NCBI RefSeq assembly: GCF_006717095.1
Contig: NZ_VFQE01000001.1
Span: forward strand, 3,906,001 to 3,970,000
Direction of reading: 5' to 3'
DNA: 64,000 nt
Origin: Blastococcus colisei
GTDB taxonomy: Bacteria > Actinomycetota > Actinomycetes > Mycobacteriales > Geodermatophilaceae
Shown: positions 1-7,612 of the stretch, piece after piece
How the letters are laid out: each line of letters begins with the position of its first letter
Numbering within the stretch: position 1 is the first letter of the stretch
The notes under the pieces: generated by a model
Told to the model about the DNA's origin: nothing
What the model saw: the letters and a program-made list of their open reading frames with translations, nothing else
The model's database searches: none
Made by a program: the position numbers and the translations under genes

Positions 1-405
1 GACCGCGCGGACCGGCCGGCCGGGCAGTGCCGCGAAGGCCTCCGGCGGCAGCTGCGTGGGCAGCAGGTCGAATGCGGTGACCAGGCGCTCGAGCGTGTCG
101 TCGGTGGAACCGTCGTTGACCACGACGACCTGCAGCGCCGGGTAGTCCAGTGCCAGCAGGGAGGTGACTGCGGGGACGATGACCGGGCCCTCGTTGTACG
201 CGGGGACCACCACGGTGACCGGGGCGGGGTCTGCGGTGCGGCGGAGCTCGGCGAGCCGCCCGGATCGCCGGGACGGGCCGAGCCGCGCCAAAGACACCGC
301 GGCGGACGCCGAGAGAAGGAGCATGACGGCCTGCAGTGCCACGGTGTAGCCCAGGCCCGCGACCCCGAGGACGACCAGCAGCTCCGTGCTGAGCTCAGCG
401 AGCAT
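1..405 (-). CDS. Family 2 glycosyltransferase, N-terminal part (runs off left edge)
   Basis: Only the first 135 codons are in the window (ATG at 405). The product begins with a hydrophobic segment at about residues 5-30. From about residue 52 it shows a GT-A glycosyltransferase fold: VTVVVPAYNEGPVI, then VVVVNDGSTDDT, the strands that bind the nucleotide sugar. Membrane enzymes of this family transfer or polymerise sugars at the inner face of the membrane. The start overlaps the 3' end of the upstream HEAT-repeat gene by 11 bp, so the two are probably translated from one message together with the receiver-like gene. The substrate cannot be told from this fragment. Confident in the family only. 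Confidence 0.8.
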   Translation of the reverse strand, partial: MLAELSTELLVVLGVAGLGYTVALQAVMLLLSASAAVSLARLGPSRRSGRLAELRRTADPAPVTVVVPAYNEGPVIVPAVTSLLALDYPALQVVVVNDGSTDDTLERLVTAFDLLPTQLPPEAFAALPGRPVRAV

Positions 406-1681
406 CGGCGCGATCCCGCGTGACGGCGGGCTGCCGGTGATCCCGCTGCTGCGGGACCGGCACCGCGAGCAGCGCGCCCAGCCGCTCCCGGACTCCCGGG
501 TGGGGATAACGAGCCGCGGCCTCGGTGAGCAGCGCGGTCATCTGCCCGCGCTGCACCAGGGCCGCGACGGCGGCCTCGGCCACGCCCCGGCGGGCCGGAT
601 CGTCGGCGATCAGGTCGGTCAGCAGTCCCGTGCCGACGAAGGCCTGCTGCAGTCCGGTCGCCGCCGCGGTGGTGACGAACTGCGGGCTGCGGCCGATGAG
701 GTCGGTGAGCACTGTCACGCCCCCGGGAACCGCCGCGACGGCTGCGGCCGCGCGCTGGCGCACCGACCACTGCGGGTCGTCGAGCAGTCCGACGAGCGCG
801 GGCACGACCTGCGGCACGCCGATCTGCCCGAGGGCGGTTGCCGCATGGGCGCGCACCTCCTCGTCGGGGTCGCCGAGAGCCGCCAGCAGTCCGGGCACGG
901 CGAGCGTCGTCGCCCCACGGGTCAGTCCGCGGGCGGCCTCCACGCGCACCCGGCTGTCCGGCGCCGCCAGCGCCTCCACCATCACCGGCTGGGCGATCAT
1001 CGGGTCGCCACAGGCGACGAGGACCCGCAGCATCCGGGGAGTCCGCTCGCCGGCCCCGATCTGCTCCAGGACCGCCGGCGCGGCCGCAGGTCCCAGCAGG
1101 CTCACCAGGTCGGCGAGCCGCTCTGCGGCGCGCTCCTCCTCCGTGCCCAGCATCCGCAGCAGCGCGGGGGCGGCCCGGTGCGCGTCCAGCCGGATGTAGG
1201 CGGTGGCGGCCGCCACCCGCACGTCCGCGGCATCGTCCCGCATCGCGATGTGCAGCGCCTCGACGGCCATGGGCAGGCGTAGGGCGCCGATGGTCTCGGC
1301 GGCGGCCGCACGCCGGTTCTGGTCGGGGTCCCGCAATTGCTCGAGCAGCTCGGCCTCGATGCCGACGGCCGCGGCGAGTTCCGACAGACGACCGTCAGCC
1401 TCACCGCGGACCGTGCCGGCGACCGACGTCGCCAGGTCGCGCAGCAGGTGGCGGCCGGACTTCCGCCGTGCCACGTCCTGCAGCCGGCGGCGCGCCTCGC
1501 TGTCGTCCTCGCGCCCGAGGACGACGGCCAGCAGGTCTCGGCGGACGTCGGCACGGATCGCCGTCACGCGGCGGATCCGTCGGCGACGCCCCCCGCGCAG
1601 CACCGCGACGGCCACGACGACGGCCACGACCGCGGCCGACAGAAGCGGCAGCGCGGCCAGGAATGTGGTGCGCACTGTCAC
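395..1681 (-). CDS. HEAT-repeat membrane-anchored protein
   Basis: The 428-residue product has one N-terminal membrane helix (about residues 4-26, AALPLLSAAVVAVVVAVAVL), a basic patch (RGGRRRRIRR), and then alpha-helical HEAT/PBS-lyase-type repeats to near the end (for example DPDEEVRAHAATALGQIG and DDPQWSVRQRAAAAVAAV). HEAT arrays are protein-binding scaffolds, so a cytoplasmic scaffold held at the membrane is likely. I chose the GTG at 1681 because it overlaps the stop of the receiver-like gene in a GTGA arrangement and gives the membrane helix at once. The longer reading from 2197 only runs antisense-like through that gene. It overlaps the downstream glycosyltransferase by 11 bp and probably organises it; that is inference. 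Confidence 0.85.
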   Translation of the reverse strand: MTVRTTFLAALPLLSAAVVAVVVAVAVLRGGRRRRIRRVTAIRADVRRDLLAVVLGREDDSEARRRLQDVARRKSGRHLLRDLATSVAGTVRGEADGRLSELAAAVGIEAELLEQLRDPDQNRRAAAAETIGALRLPMAVEALHIAMRDDAADVRVAAATAYIRLDAHRAAPALLRMLGTEEERAAERLADLVSLLGPAAAPAVLEQIGAGERTPRMLRVLVACGDPMIAQPVMVEALAAPDSRVRVEAARGLTRGATTLAVPGLLAALGDPDEEVRAHAATALGQIGVPQVVPALVGLLDDPQWSVRQRAAAAVAAVPGGVTVLTDLIGRSPQFVTTAAATGLQQAFVGTGLLTDLIADDPARRGVAEAAVAALVQRGQMTALLTEAAARYPHPGVRERLGALLAVPVPQQRDHRQPAVTRDRADAR

Positions 1682-2070
1682 GCCTCGTCCGCCGTGCGGC
1701 GCAACACCGCGGCCAGCGAGGAGCGAAGTTCTCCTGCGTGCACGGGAAGTGCCAGCACGGCGTCGGCTCCGGCGTCGAGCGCGGCGATGCGGGCGGTCGG
1801 GCTCTCCTGGTCCACCAGGGCGAATCGGGCGGCGCCCGGTGCCGTCTCCGCGCAGGCTGCCAGCGCCGCCGACAGCGAAGTTCCGGGAAGCGGAGCAACG
1901 AGGACGACCGCGACGGGCGCGGGGGAGCGCGCAAGCCTGGCCGTGAGCGCGGCGCTGTCCTCCGCGATGTCGATGTGCGCACCGGTGCCGGCGAGGATCT
2001 CGGCGAGCACGAGCGCGGAGACGGGATCGGGGTCGGCCACGACCACAGGTATGTCCAGCGCGGGGACCAC
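1678..2070 (-). CDS. Degenerate response-regulator receiver domain protein
   Basis: The 130-residue single-domain protein has the receiver pattern: VVVADPDPVSALVLAEIL at the start, the central strand VAVVLVAPLPG, and ALDAGADAVLALPV near the end. The N-terminal acidic Asp is present. The phospho-acceptor Asp expected after the third strand is replaced (VLVAP), and the conserved Lys of the last strand is Leu (LALPV). It therefore probably acts without phosphorylation, as a protein-interaction module. The GTG start at 2070 is preceded by GGAGGAGG at a good distance. It heads the operon with the HEAT protein and glycosyltransferase and may regulate the latter. Confidence 0.8.
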   Translation of the reverse strand: MVPALDIPVVVADPDPVSALVLAEILAGTGAHIDIAEDSAALTARLARSPAPVAVVLVAPLPGTSLSAALAACAETAPGAARFALVDQESPTARIAALDAGADAVLALPVHAGELRSSLAAVLRRTADEA

Positions 2071-2117
2071 GGGTCCTCCTCCGGGATCTGCAACGTCGGG
2101 CCGCGGGATCGGCCGTC

Positions 2118-2146
2118 AGGTGTCCTTCGCGCAGGTCATCGACCGG
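2118..2146. repeat. Short motif shared with an IS remnant at 43341-43367
   Basis: About two thirds of the bases here match, in inverted orientation, the sequence next to the IS110-family remnant at 43341-43367. Read on the plus strand it would encode VSFAQVIDRLP; the other copy encodes VSFVHVIDRC. It sits in the otherwise empty 218-bp stretch upstream of the receiver-like gene. I read it as a possible transposon end or mobile-element scar. A chance match cannot be excluded. Confidence 0.25.
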
Positions 2147-2288
2147 TTGCCGGAGATGCTTGAGGGGTGCGCCGCCGCAGCGCTCTCTCCGGGTCATGTC
2201 CGAAGCCGCAGCTCCACCTCACCAACCGCGGTCGCGACGACGTCCGCCGCCCGCGCCAGCCGGTCGGAACCGCCGCGGGCCGGCACGG

Positions 2289-3070
2289 TCAGTTGAGCGA
2301 CCGGGTCTCCTGCGGCAGGACGCCGCCGGCGACCAGCTCGGCCGTGGCGTCCTGCAGGGCGGTCAGCGCGACCCGCTGGGTGAACGGGCCGGTCGACACC
2401 CGTGCGACGCCGAGTTGCTGCAGGTCCCGGGCGGGCAGCGAGCGCCCGGGCACGCTGATGACGCTGAGCTTCTGCGGGCCCAGCGCATCGACGAGGGCCG
2501 CGATCTCCTCGCGGGCCGCCGCCCCCGGCACGAACACCACCGGAGCTCCGGCGTCGAGGAAGGCCCGGCCGCGCCGGACCGCCTCGGCGACGAGGTCCTC
2601 CCGTGACGCCGCGGGAGCGGCCCGCAGGAAGGCGTCCGTACGGGCGTTGAGGACGAAGTCGATGCCGGCGTCACGGCCGGCGCGCAGCACGGCCTCCACC
2701 GCGGCGACGGCGTCGTCCAGGGGCTTCATCTGGTCCTCGAGGTTGCCCCGACGACACCGACCGCGATCGCCCGGCGGGCGGTCTCCCCCGGATCGCCGTA
2801 GCCCGCCTCGACGTCCATCGTCACCGGCAGGTCGACGGCGTCCACGATGCGGCCGACCATGTCCAGGTGGAGGTCCAACGGGATGTTCTCGCCGTCCTCG
2901 TAGCCGAACGTGGCCGCGATGGAATGGCTCGCCGTGGCGAGGGCGTGGACGCCCTCGGTGCCGGCGACCACCCGGGCGGAGACCACGTCCCAGACGTTGG
3001 CCAGCACCAGGATCTCCGGGGCGGTGTGCAGATCGAGCAGGGTGCGCGCACGGGCGGCGAGGTCGGGCAT
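2289..3070 (-). pseudogene. Isocitrate lyase/PEP mutase family gene, frameshifted
   Basis: Two reading frames together make one PEP mutase/isocitrate lyase superfamily protein (usual length about 250-260 residues). The N-terminal half (ATG at 3070) gives PDLAARARTLLDLH, LVLANVWDVVSARVV and DLPVTMDVEAGYGD, the substrate- and metal-binding core. After GVVGA the frame is lost. The C-terminal half resumes with MKPLDDAV and continues through DFVLNARTDAFL to the stop at 2289. Restoring one base near 2745 gives the family-typical GANLEDQ. The enzyme would act on a small 2-oxo or methyl-dicarboxylic acid. The break is either a true mutation or a base-call error; the rest of the protein looks intact, which favours a recent event. 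Confidence 0.8.
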
Positions 3071-3134
3071 GGGCCGAACGTAGATCACGGCTCCGACAGG
3101 CACGGTGGTGTTCGGCGCTCTTGACGGAGACCGC

Positions 3135-3153
3135 TTAGGTCAGGCTAACCTGC
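3135..3153. promoter_or_regulatory. IdeR/DtxR-type iron box upstream of the ferritin operon
   Basis: The 19 bp TTAGGTCAGGCTAACCTGC match the actinobacterial iron-box consensus (TTAGGTTAGGCTAACCTAA) at 16 positions. It lies 67 bp before the Bfd-like gene. In this phylum IdeR binds such boxes when iron is plentiful; it represses uptake genes and can activate ferritin genes. Which sign applies here cannot be read from the sequence. Confidence 0.75.
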
Positions 3154-3219
3154 ATCCAGTGCCCAGGGTCGAGCCTCTGGGAGGCAGACCTGTTCCGCAC
3201 TACCGGTGAGGCGACCGCC

Positions 3220-3453
3220 ATGTACGTGTGCCACTGCAACGTGGTGACCGACCGCGACATCCTCGAGTCGATCGCGAACGGCGCCCGATGCGTCGCCGAC
3301 GTGGCCCGCGAGACCGGTGCCGGCCGCACCTGCGGCAACTGCATCAGTTCACTCCGCGACCTCGTGTGTCAGCATTGCCCGGTCCGTGCCGAGCGCCGTA
3401 CCGAGCCCGATGCGGCCGAACGAGAAGTGGGAGTGGCTGGTGCAGCCCGTTAG
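3220..3453 (+). CDS. bfd: Bacterioferritin-associated ferredoxin-like [2Fe-2S] protein
   Basis: The 77-residue protein begins MYVCHCNVVTDRDI and carries a second cysteine pair in GRTCGNCISSL, the CxC...CxxC arrangement of Bfd-type [2Fe-2S] domains. It has a further CQHC after the core. In characterised systems Bfd docks on bacterioferritin and donates electrons that release stored iron. The next gene is a bacterioferritin, which starts inside this gene's 3' end, and an iron box lies upstream. The last 20 or so residues are not typical and may be a by-product of the overlap. Confidence 0.85.
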   Translation: MYVCHCNVVTDRDILESIANGARCVADVARETGAGRTCGNCISSLRDLVCQHCPVRAERRTEPDAAEREVGVAGAAR

Positions 3454-3922
3454 CCCCCGTGTGGTCGAACTGCTCAATGACGCGCTCACCTTCGAGCTGA
3501 CCGTCACCAACACGTACTTCCTGAACGCCCGGATGCTGGACGCCTGGGGCCTGCCCAAGCTCGGCAAGGTGTTCTACGACCTGTCCATCGACGAGATGCG
3601 CGACGCCGACGACCTGATCCAGCGCGTCCTGCTCTTCGACGGCCACCCCAACGTGCAGCGCCTCGGCGCGATCCGCGTCGGCGAGTCCGCCGAGGAGATG
3701 CTGGTCCTGGCCCTCGACAGCGAGAAGGCCGCCGTCGCGCAGTTCAACGCCGCCGCCAACGAGTGCCACGACCTCGGCGACCACGGCACCGCGGCCGTCT
3801 TCGAGGAGTTGGTGCGGGACGAGGAGAAGCACGCCGACTGGTTCGAGGCCCAGCTGGCCGCCATCGAGCGGGTGGGTGCGCCGCAGTACCTGGCCGCGCA
3901 GATCTCCACCGAGACGCCCTGA
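3440..3922 (+). CDS. bfr: Bacterioferritin
   Basis: A four-helix ferritin-like protein: LLNDALTFELTVTNTYFLNARM, SIDEMRDADDLI, LALDSEKAAV and RDEEKHADWFEAQL line up with the bacterioferritin ferroxidase helices. The start is uncertain. GTG at 3440 gives 160 residues, the usual length, with GGAG about 8 bp ahead. ATG at 3410 would add 10 residues. The metal ligands Glu18, Tyr25, Glu51, Glu94, Glu127 and His130 (E. coli numbering) are present, and so is the haem Met (DEM). The usual His54 of the EMxH motif reads Asp (EMRD), which could alter ferroxidase behaviour. It stores iron in the cytoplasm and is coupled to the overlapping Bfd-like gene. Confidence 0.88.
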   Translation: MQPVSPRVVELLNDALTFELTVTNTYFLNARMLDAWGLPKLGKVFYDLSIDEMRDADDLIQRVLLFDGHPNVQRLGAIRVGESAEEMLVLALDSEKAAVAQFNAAANECHDLGDHGTAAVFEELVRDEEKHADWFEAQLAAIERVGAPQYLAAQISTETP

Positions 3923-3940
3923 CGGCGTCCCCGCCACGCA

Positions 3941-3978
3941 CCGAGGGCCTCTCTCCCGGACGGGAGAGAGGCCCTCGG
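3941..3978. terminator. Bidirectional stem-loop terminator
   Basis: A perfect 17-bp inverted repeat (arms 3941-3957 and 3962-3978) with a 4-base loop (GGAC) lies between the convergent bacterioferritin and siderophore-binding genes. There is no long T run, as is usual at this GC. It can serve both strands. Confidence 0.85.
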
Positions 3979-4000
3979 TCGTTCCACGGCCGGAAGCCGA

Positions 4001-4957
4001 TCAGCTGGCGAGCAGCTCCTGCAGCGCCTCCAACTGGAGGTTGGCCGCCATGAGCCCGATGCCGGTGTAGAAGACGTCGTCCTCCACGGCGAACGCCTGC
4101 CCGTTCTGCACCGCGGTGAGCTGCGACCACAGGGGGCCGGCGACGACGGCGGCCTCACCGGACTCGTCGGCCGATCCGTACGAGGAGTACAGGACGACCT
4201 CACCGTTGGCCAGGGTCAGCTGCTCCTCGCTGAGCTCGGCGAAGGTCTCGCCCTCGCCACCGGGCAGCTCGACGATGTCGAGCCCGATGTCGGTCAGCAC
4301 CGTGCCGATGAACGACTCCGGCTGATAGGCGCGGATCGGGCCACCGACGAAGCGCAGGGGGCTGACCGTGGTGCCTCCGGGGTCGCCGATCGCCTCGCCG
4401 AGCTCCGCCGCCTGCTGCTCGTACTCCTCGAGCAGCTCCTGCGCCTCCTCCTCCTTGCCGAGCGCCTCGGCGTCGAGCAGGAAGTTCTCCTTCCACGTGT
4501 CACCGAGGTCCGCGGCGAACACCGTGGGGGCGATCTGTGACAGCTGGTCGTAGATGTCCTCGTGCCGCACCGAGTTGGACAGGATGAGGTCGGGCTGCAG
4601 GGCGGCGATCTCCTCGAGGTTCGGCTCCTGGATGGTGCCGACCACCTCGATCCCCTCGGCGTCCTCCGCCAGGTAGCTGAGGAACTCCTCGGACACGTCG
4701 GTGGTCACCGCGCCGACCGGGGTCACGCCCAGGGACAGCGCGGCGTCCAGCTCCCCGGTGTCCAGGACGACGACACGCTCCGGCTGTTCCGGGATCTCCG
4801 TGCTGCCCATGGCGTGTTCGACGGTGCGCGGGAAGGCCGCGCCCTCGGCCGCCGAAGACGGCGCGGCGGAAGCGGTGTCGTCCCCGCCTCCGCAGGCGGT
4901 GAGGGACAGGGCGGCAGCCAGGGCCAGACCGGTCGTTGACAGGGCAGTGCGTCTCAT
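4001..4957 (-). CDS. Iron-siderophore ABC transporter substrate-binding lipoprotein
   Basis: The 318-residue protein starts at ATG 4957 with AGGAG just ahead. It has a lipoprotein signal ending in LSLTAC|GGG, then a class III periplasmic-binding (FecB/FepB) fold: PERVVVLDTGELDAALSLGV, LEEIAALQPDLILSN, a central helical linker rich in Glu, and AVEDDVFYTGIGLMAANLQL. It would bind a ferric siderophore outside the membrane and pass it to an ABC permease; no permease or ATPase gene is present nearby. The divergent neighbour is a siderophore-interacting reductase, and the shared intergenic region holds an iron box, so iron repression is expected. Confidence 0.9.
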   Translation of the reverse strand: MRRTALSTTGLALAAALSLTACGGGDDTASAAPSSAAEGAAFPRTVEHAMGSTEIPEQPERVVVLDTGELDAALSLGVTPVGAVTTDVSEEFLSYLAEDAEGIEVVGTIQEPNLEEIAALQPDLILSNSVRHEDIYDQLSQIAPTVFAADLGDTWKENFLLDAEALGKEEEAQELLEEYEQQAAELGEAIGDPGGTTVSPLRFVGGPIRAYQPESFIGTVLTDIGLDIVELPGGEGETFAELSEEQLTLANGEVVLYSSYGSADESGEAAVVAGPLWSQLTAVQNGQAFAVEDDVFYTGIGLMAANLQLEALQELLAS

Positions 4958-5040
4958 CGTTCTCCTCGTGAGCGGGCACGCACATCGGTGGGTCGTGCCT
5001 CTGGATCCGTCCGCGACCGTGTGCAAGACTCCGTCGCGAG

Positions 5041-5059
5041 CCAGGTGAGGCTAACCTAA
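5041..5059. promoter_or_regulatory. IdeR/DtxR-type iron box between divergent siderophore genes
   Basis: CCAGGTGAGGCTAACCTAA matches the iron-box consensus at most positions and sits 33 bp before the reductase ATG and 84 bp before the lipoprotein start. It is placed to control both divergent genes. Repression by iron-loaded IdeR/DtxR is the expected mode for uptake genes. Confidence 0.8.
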
Positions 5060-5091
5060 CGCTTTCGCCTACCGGAGATCGGGAGAGGTGC

Positions 5092-6030
5092 ATGACGGTC
5101 GAGGCAGTCCAGGTCCCCGTGTACCGCCCGTTCCCCGCGCAGGTCGCAGGCCTCCAGCGGATGAGTCCGAGCTTCCTGCGGGTCACCTTCACCGGCGCCG
5201 ACATGGCCGACTTCGCGTCGAACGGCTTCGACCAGCGGATCAAGGTCATGCTCCCGCTGCCCGGCCGCGGGATCGACGACTGTCCGTCCGATGCCGACTG
5301 GTACGGCGCGTGGCGGGCCCTGCCCTGCGAGCGGCAGATGCCGATCCGCACCTACACGGTCCGCGCGATGCGGCCGGAGCGCGGCGAGGTGGACGTCGAC
5401 TTCGTGCTGCACGGCGCGACCGGCCCGGCCTCGGCGTGGGCCGAGACCGCCGGGATCGGCGACGAGGTCGTGCTCATCGGCCCGAACGCCCGCTTCCCCG
5501 GCCCGACCGGCGGCTTCGAGTGGCACCCGCCGGCCGACGCGTCGTGCCTGCTCATCGCCGGAGACGAGACCGCGGTGCCCGCCATCTGCGCGATCGTCGA
5601 GACGCTTACCGCCGGGCAGCGGGCCCGGGTCCTGCTCGAGGTCCCGACCTCCTCCGACGTGCTGAACGTGGTGGCACCGTCGGGCGTGGAGATCACCTGG
5701 CTGCCCCGGTGGCCGGACGACGGCGCGCCCCCGGCGCCGCGCGGTGCGCTGTTGACGGCGGCGGTCGTCGCGGCGGTCGAGGAGCTGGGCGACGACCTCA
5801 CCCCGACGCCGGTCGCCGACCTCGACGACGTCGACGTGGACGCCGGCATCCTGTGGGAGGTGCCCGAGGAGGACGGCCTCCCCCGGCGCTCCTCCGGTGT
5901 GTACGCCTGGCTCGCCGGGGAGGCCGGCGTGGTGAAGGGCCTGCGCCGCCATCTCGTGCAGGAGCGCGGGGTCGACCGCCGCTCGGTCGCCTTCATGGGC
6001 TACTGGCGGGACGGCAAGACCTCCGACTAG
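5092..6030 (+). CDS. Siderophore-interacting protein (FAD-binding ferric-siderophore reductase)
   Basis: The 312-residue protein belongs to the SIP/ViuB family of flavin reductases that free iron from imported siderophores in the cytoplasm. The FAD-binding region holds the RTYTVR motif (residues about 84-89). The NAD(P)H-binding half shows CLLIAGDETAVPAICAI, and the C-terminus has the family ending RRHLVQERGVDRRSVAFMGYWRDGK. The ATG is preceded by GGGAGAGG. The length is full for the family. It is divergent from the siderophore-binding lipoprotein across an iron box, so both uptake and release are iron-regulated here. Confidence 0.92.
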   Translation: MTVEAVQVPVYRPFPAQVAGLQRMSPSFLRVTFTGADMADFASNGFDQRIKVMLPLPGRGIDDCPSDADWYGAWRALPCERQMPIRTYTVRAMRPERGEVDVDFVLHGATGPASAWAETAGIGDEVVLIGPNARFPGPTGGFEWHPPADASCLLIAGDETAVPAICAIVETLTAGQRARVLLEVPTSSDVLNVVAPSGVEITWLPRWPDDGAPPAPRGALLTAAVVAAVEELGDDLTPTPVADLDDVDVDAGILWEVPEEDGLPRRSSGVYAWLAGEAGVVKGLRRHLVQERGVDRRSVAFMGYWRDGKTSD

Positions 6031-6157
6031 TACCCCGGCCGCCAACGTTCGCCCTGCCGATGCGGCGCGAGCAGGGGCCTCGGGGTCTCTGAGCGGCCCA
6101 CCACGGGACACCGTCCGCGCTGCACGACCGTCAGCGGGTACAGGCCCGGCGCTGGCC

Positions 6158-6734
6158 TCAGAAGTCGACCCGCACCACGGCGCGTCGCACTGTCGGCCGA
6201 CTGACCTCGATGAAGCCGGCATCGGCGAAAACGCCTTCGGTGCCGACGTGGAGCTCTTCCAGGATCACGTTCTTCGTGGTCACGGGGTAGCCCTCGATGG
6301 CGCTGGCGCCGCGCTCGCGGGCGAAGTCCACCGTGGCGCGCGCAAGGGCCCGGCCGACGCCGCGCTTCCGGAAGCCTGCGCGCGTGAACACGTAGGTCAC
6401 CGCCCACGCGCTGTCGTCGGTCTTGTCCTCTTCGCGGCCCCTCCAGGGGACGCGGTTGTTGCGTACCAAGCCTCGTAGGCGTGCATGGCTCGACGGCGCA
6501 CCAGCCGACGGGCTCGGTGTCGAGGTACGCGAGGAGCCCACTGGTCCTGGTTGCCTCCGGCCGGCCGCAGTCGGTCTGCTGGCGCAGCCGTTCGGCCCGT
6601 TCTTCGGCGGGGAACCCGGCGAAGAACTCCCCGGGCCGGAGCTTGTATCGCTGGCACTGGCACCTGGTCGCCAGGCCGCGAGTGCCGAAGACCATCTGCA
6701 GGTCGTCCCAGCTCGCTTCGTTGGCGGGCACCAC
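6158..6734 (-). pseudogene. GNAT-family acetyltransferase, frameshifted
   Basis: An N-terminal part in one frame (from about GTG 6734: VPANEASWDDLQMVFGTRG, RCQCQRYKLRPGEFF, EPVGWCAVEPCTP) continues in another frame (LVRNNRVPWRG, DDSAWAVTYVFTRAGFRKRGVGRALA, EGYPVTT). Together they form the usual GNAT fold of this subfamily, including the acetyl-CoA loop RKRGVGRALA. The switch lies near 6465-6485. Because the intervening residues do not read cleanly in any frame, more than one indel may be present. The natural substrate is unknown. The rest is well preserved, so a sequencing error is possible. Confidence 0.7.
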
Positions 6735-7136
6735 GGACCGATTCTGCAGGTCAGGTCCACCGTTGGCGGGTGGAGCAGGGCTCCGAACCTCCGTCGTCGT
6801 AGACCATCCGACGTTGCTGTCCCTGAAGCCGCCCTCCGTCCCATAGCGGCCCACTCAGGGACACAACACCAGGGGTCGCAGCACTTGGGCGTTGGAACGC
6901 CGGGCGCCGAGTTCGTCCATGGGCACGGAGCGCCGCCTCTGTGATGTTGAGTCTGTTACGAGCCTGATGTCGCGGTCTGCGGGACGCGTGAGACCTATGT
7001 GGGCAGGACTAGCGAAGGTTGCTAAATGATTGGCTGAATATGGGCGCAAGCGCTTCGACTACGACCCGTATCGGAACGGCTTCGTTGTGCAAGGGTTGAC
7101 AGCCGCCTCTCCCCACAGATTTACGGAGTCTGAATC
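6735..7136. other. Intergenic region with no recognised gene
   Basis: About 400 bp between the broken acetyltransferase and the Excalibur gene. It is visibly richer in A and T than its surroundings from about 6930 to 7130. The promoter of the Excalibur/sortase pair must lie here, but I see no clear operator, RNA or ORF. Confidence 0.4.
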
Positions 7137-7556
7137 ATGCGTCGTCGCACCACCGCCGCTGCTGGTGTTCTCTTCACCGCGGCCCTGTCCTTTGGCTTCT
7201 CCGGCACGGCCCACGCCGCCGACAGCTACAACTGCCCAGACTTCGTCTCGCAGGCGGACGCCCAGGCTGTCTATAACGCCGACCCGAGCGACCCGAACCA
7301 GCTGGACCGCGACAACGACGCCCAGGCCTGCGAGGACCACGACTACGTCGCCAACTCGGGGACCGTCACCAGCGCCATGGCCCTCGGCACCACGAGCCAG
7401 GTGACCAGCCGTCCGGCGGGGGCCGTGGCCGCCGGCGACGGCAGCTCGTCCAACGACGAGGCCAGCGTGCTGCCCTACGTCCTGGGCGGCGTTGCCCTGA
7501 CCGCGGCCGGTGGGGCCGCGTTTGCTGCCCGGCGCAGCTCCCGTCTGACCGTCTGA
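7137..7556 (+). CDS. Secreted Excalibur-domain (calcium-binding) protein with C-terminal membrane helix
   Basis: The 139-residue protein has a signal peptide (RRRTTAAAGVLF...GTAHA, cleavage near residue 27). An Excalibur domain at about residues 32-65 follows: YNCPDFVSQADAQAVYN, then the DRDNDAQACE loop, an EF-hand-like calcium site with two cysteines. A Ser/Gly linker leads to a C-terminal helix (VLPYVLGGVALTAAGGAAFAA) and a short basic tail. The architecture is that of a cell-surface protein, but no LPXTG-like sorting motif is clear; the nearest candidate is VLPYV. The next gene is a sortase. The 3' end runs into an 8-bp tandem repeat that supplies the last codons and the stop. Confidence 0.8.
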   Translation: MRRRTTAAAGVLFTAALSFGFSGTAHAADSYNCPDFVSQADAQAVYNADPSDPNQLDRDNDAQACEDHDYVANSGTVTSAMALGTTSQVTSRPAGAVAAGDGSSSNDEASVLPYVLGGVALTAAGGAAFAARRSSRLTV

Positions 7557-7612
7557 CCGTCTGACCGTCTACCGGCTGACCGTCTGACCGTCTGACCGTC
7601 TGACCGTCTGAC
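7543..7612. repeat. Octanucleotide tandem repeat (GTCTGACC)n
   Basis: Three perfect GTCTGACC units (7543-7566), a degenerate 15-base stretch, three more perfect units (7582-7605) and a partial unit (7606-7612). It covers the last codons and stop of the Excalibur gene and ends exactly at the GTG proposed for the sortase. With two or more units the Excalibur stop is always formed by the second unit, so copy change would alter spacing to the sortase rather than the first protein. Confidence 0.9.

Noticed and set aside
386-1282. Long plus-strand ORF opposite the HEAT-repeat gene
   Set aside because: Arg/His/Gly-rich shadow of a gene with clear repeats on the other strand; no ribosome site.
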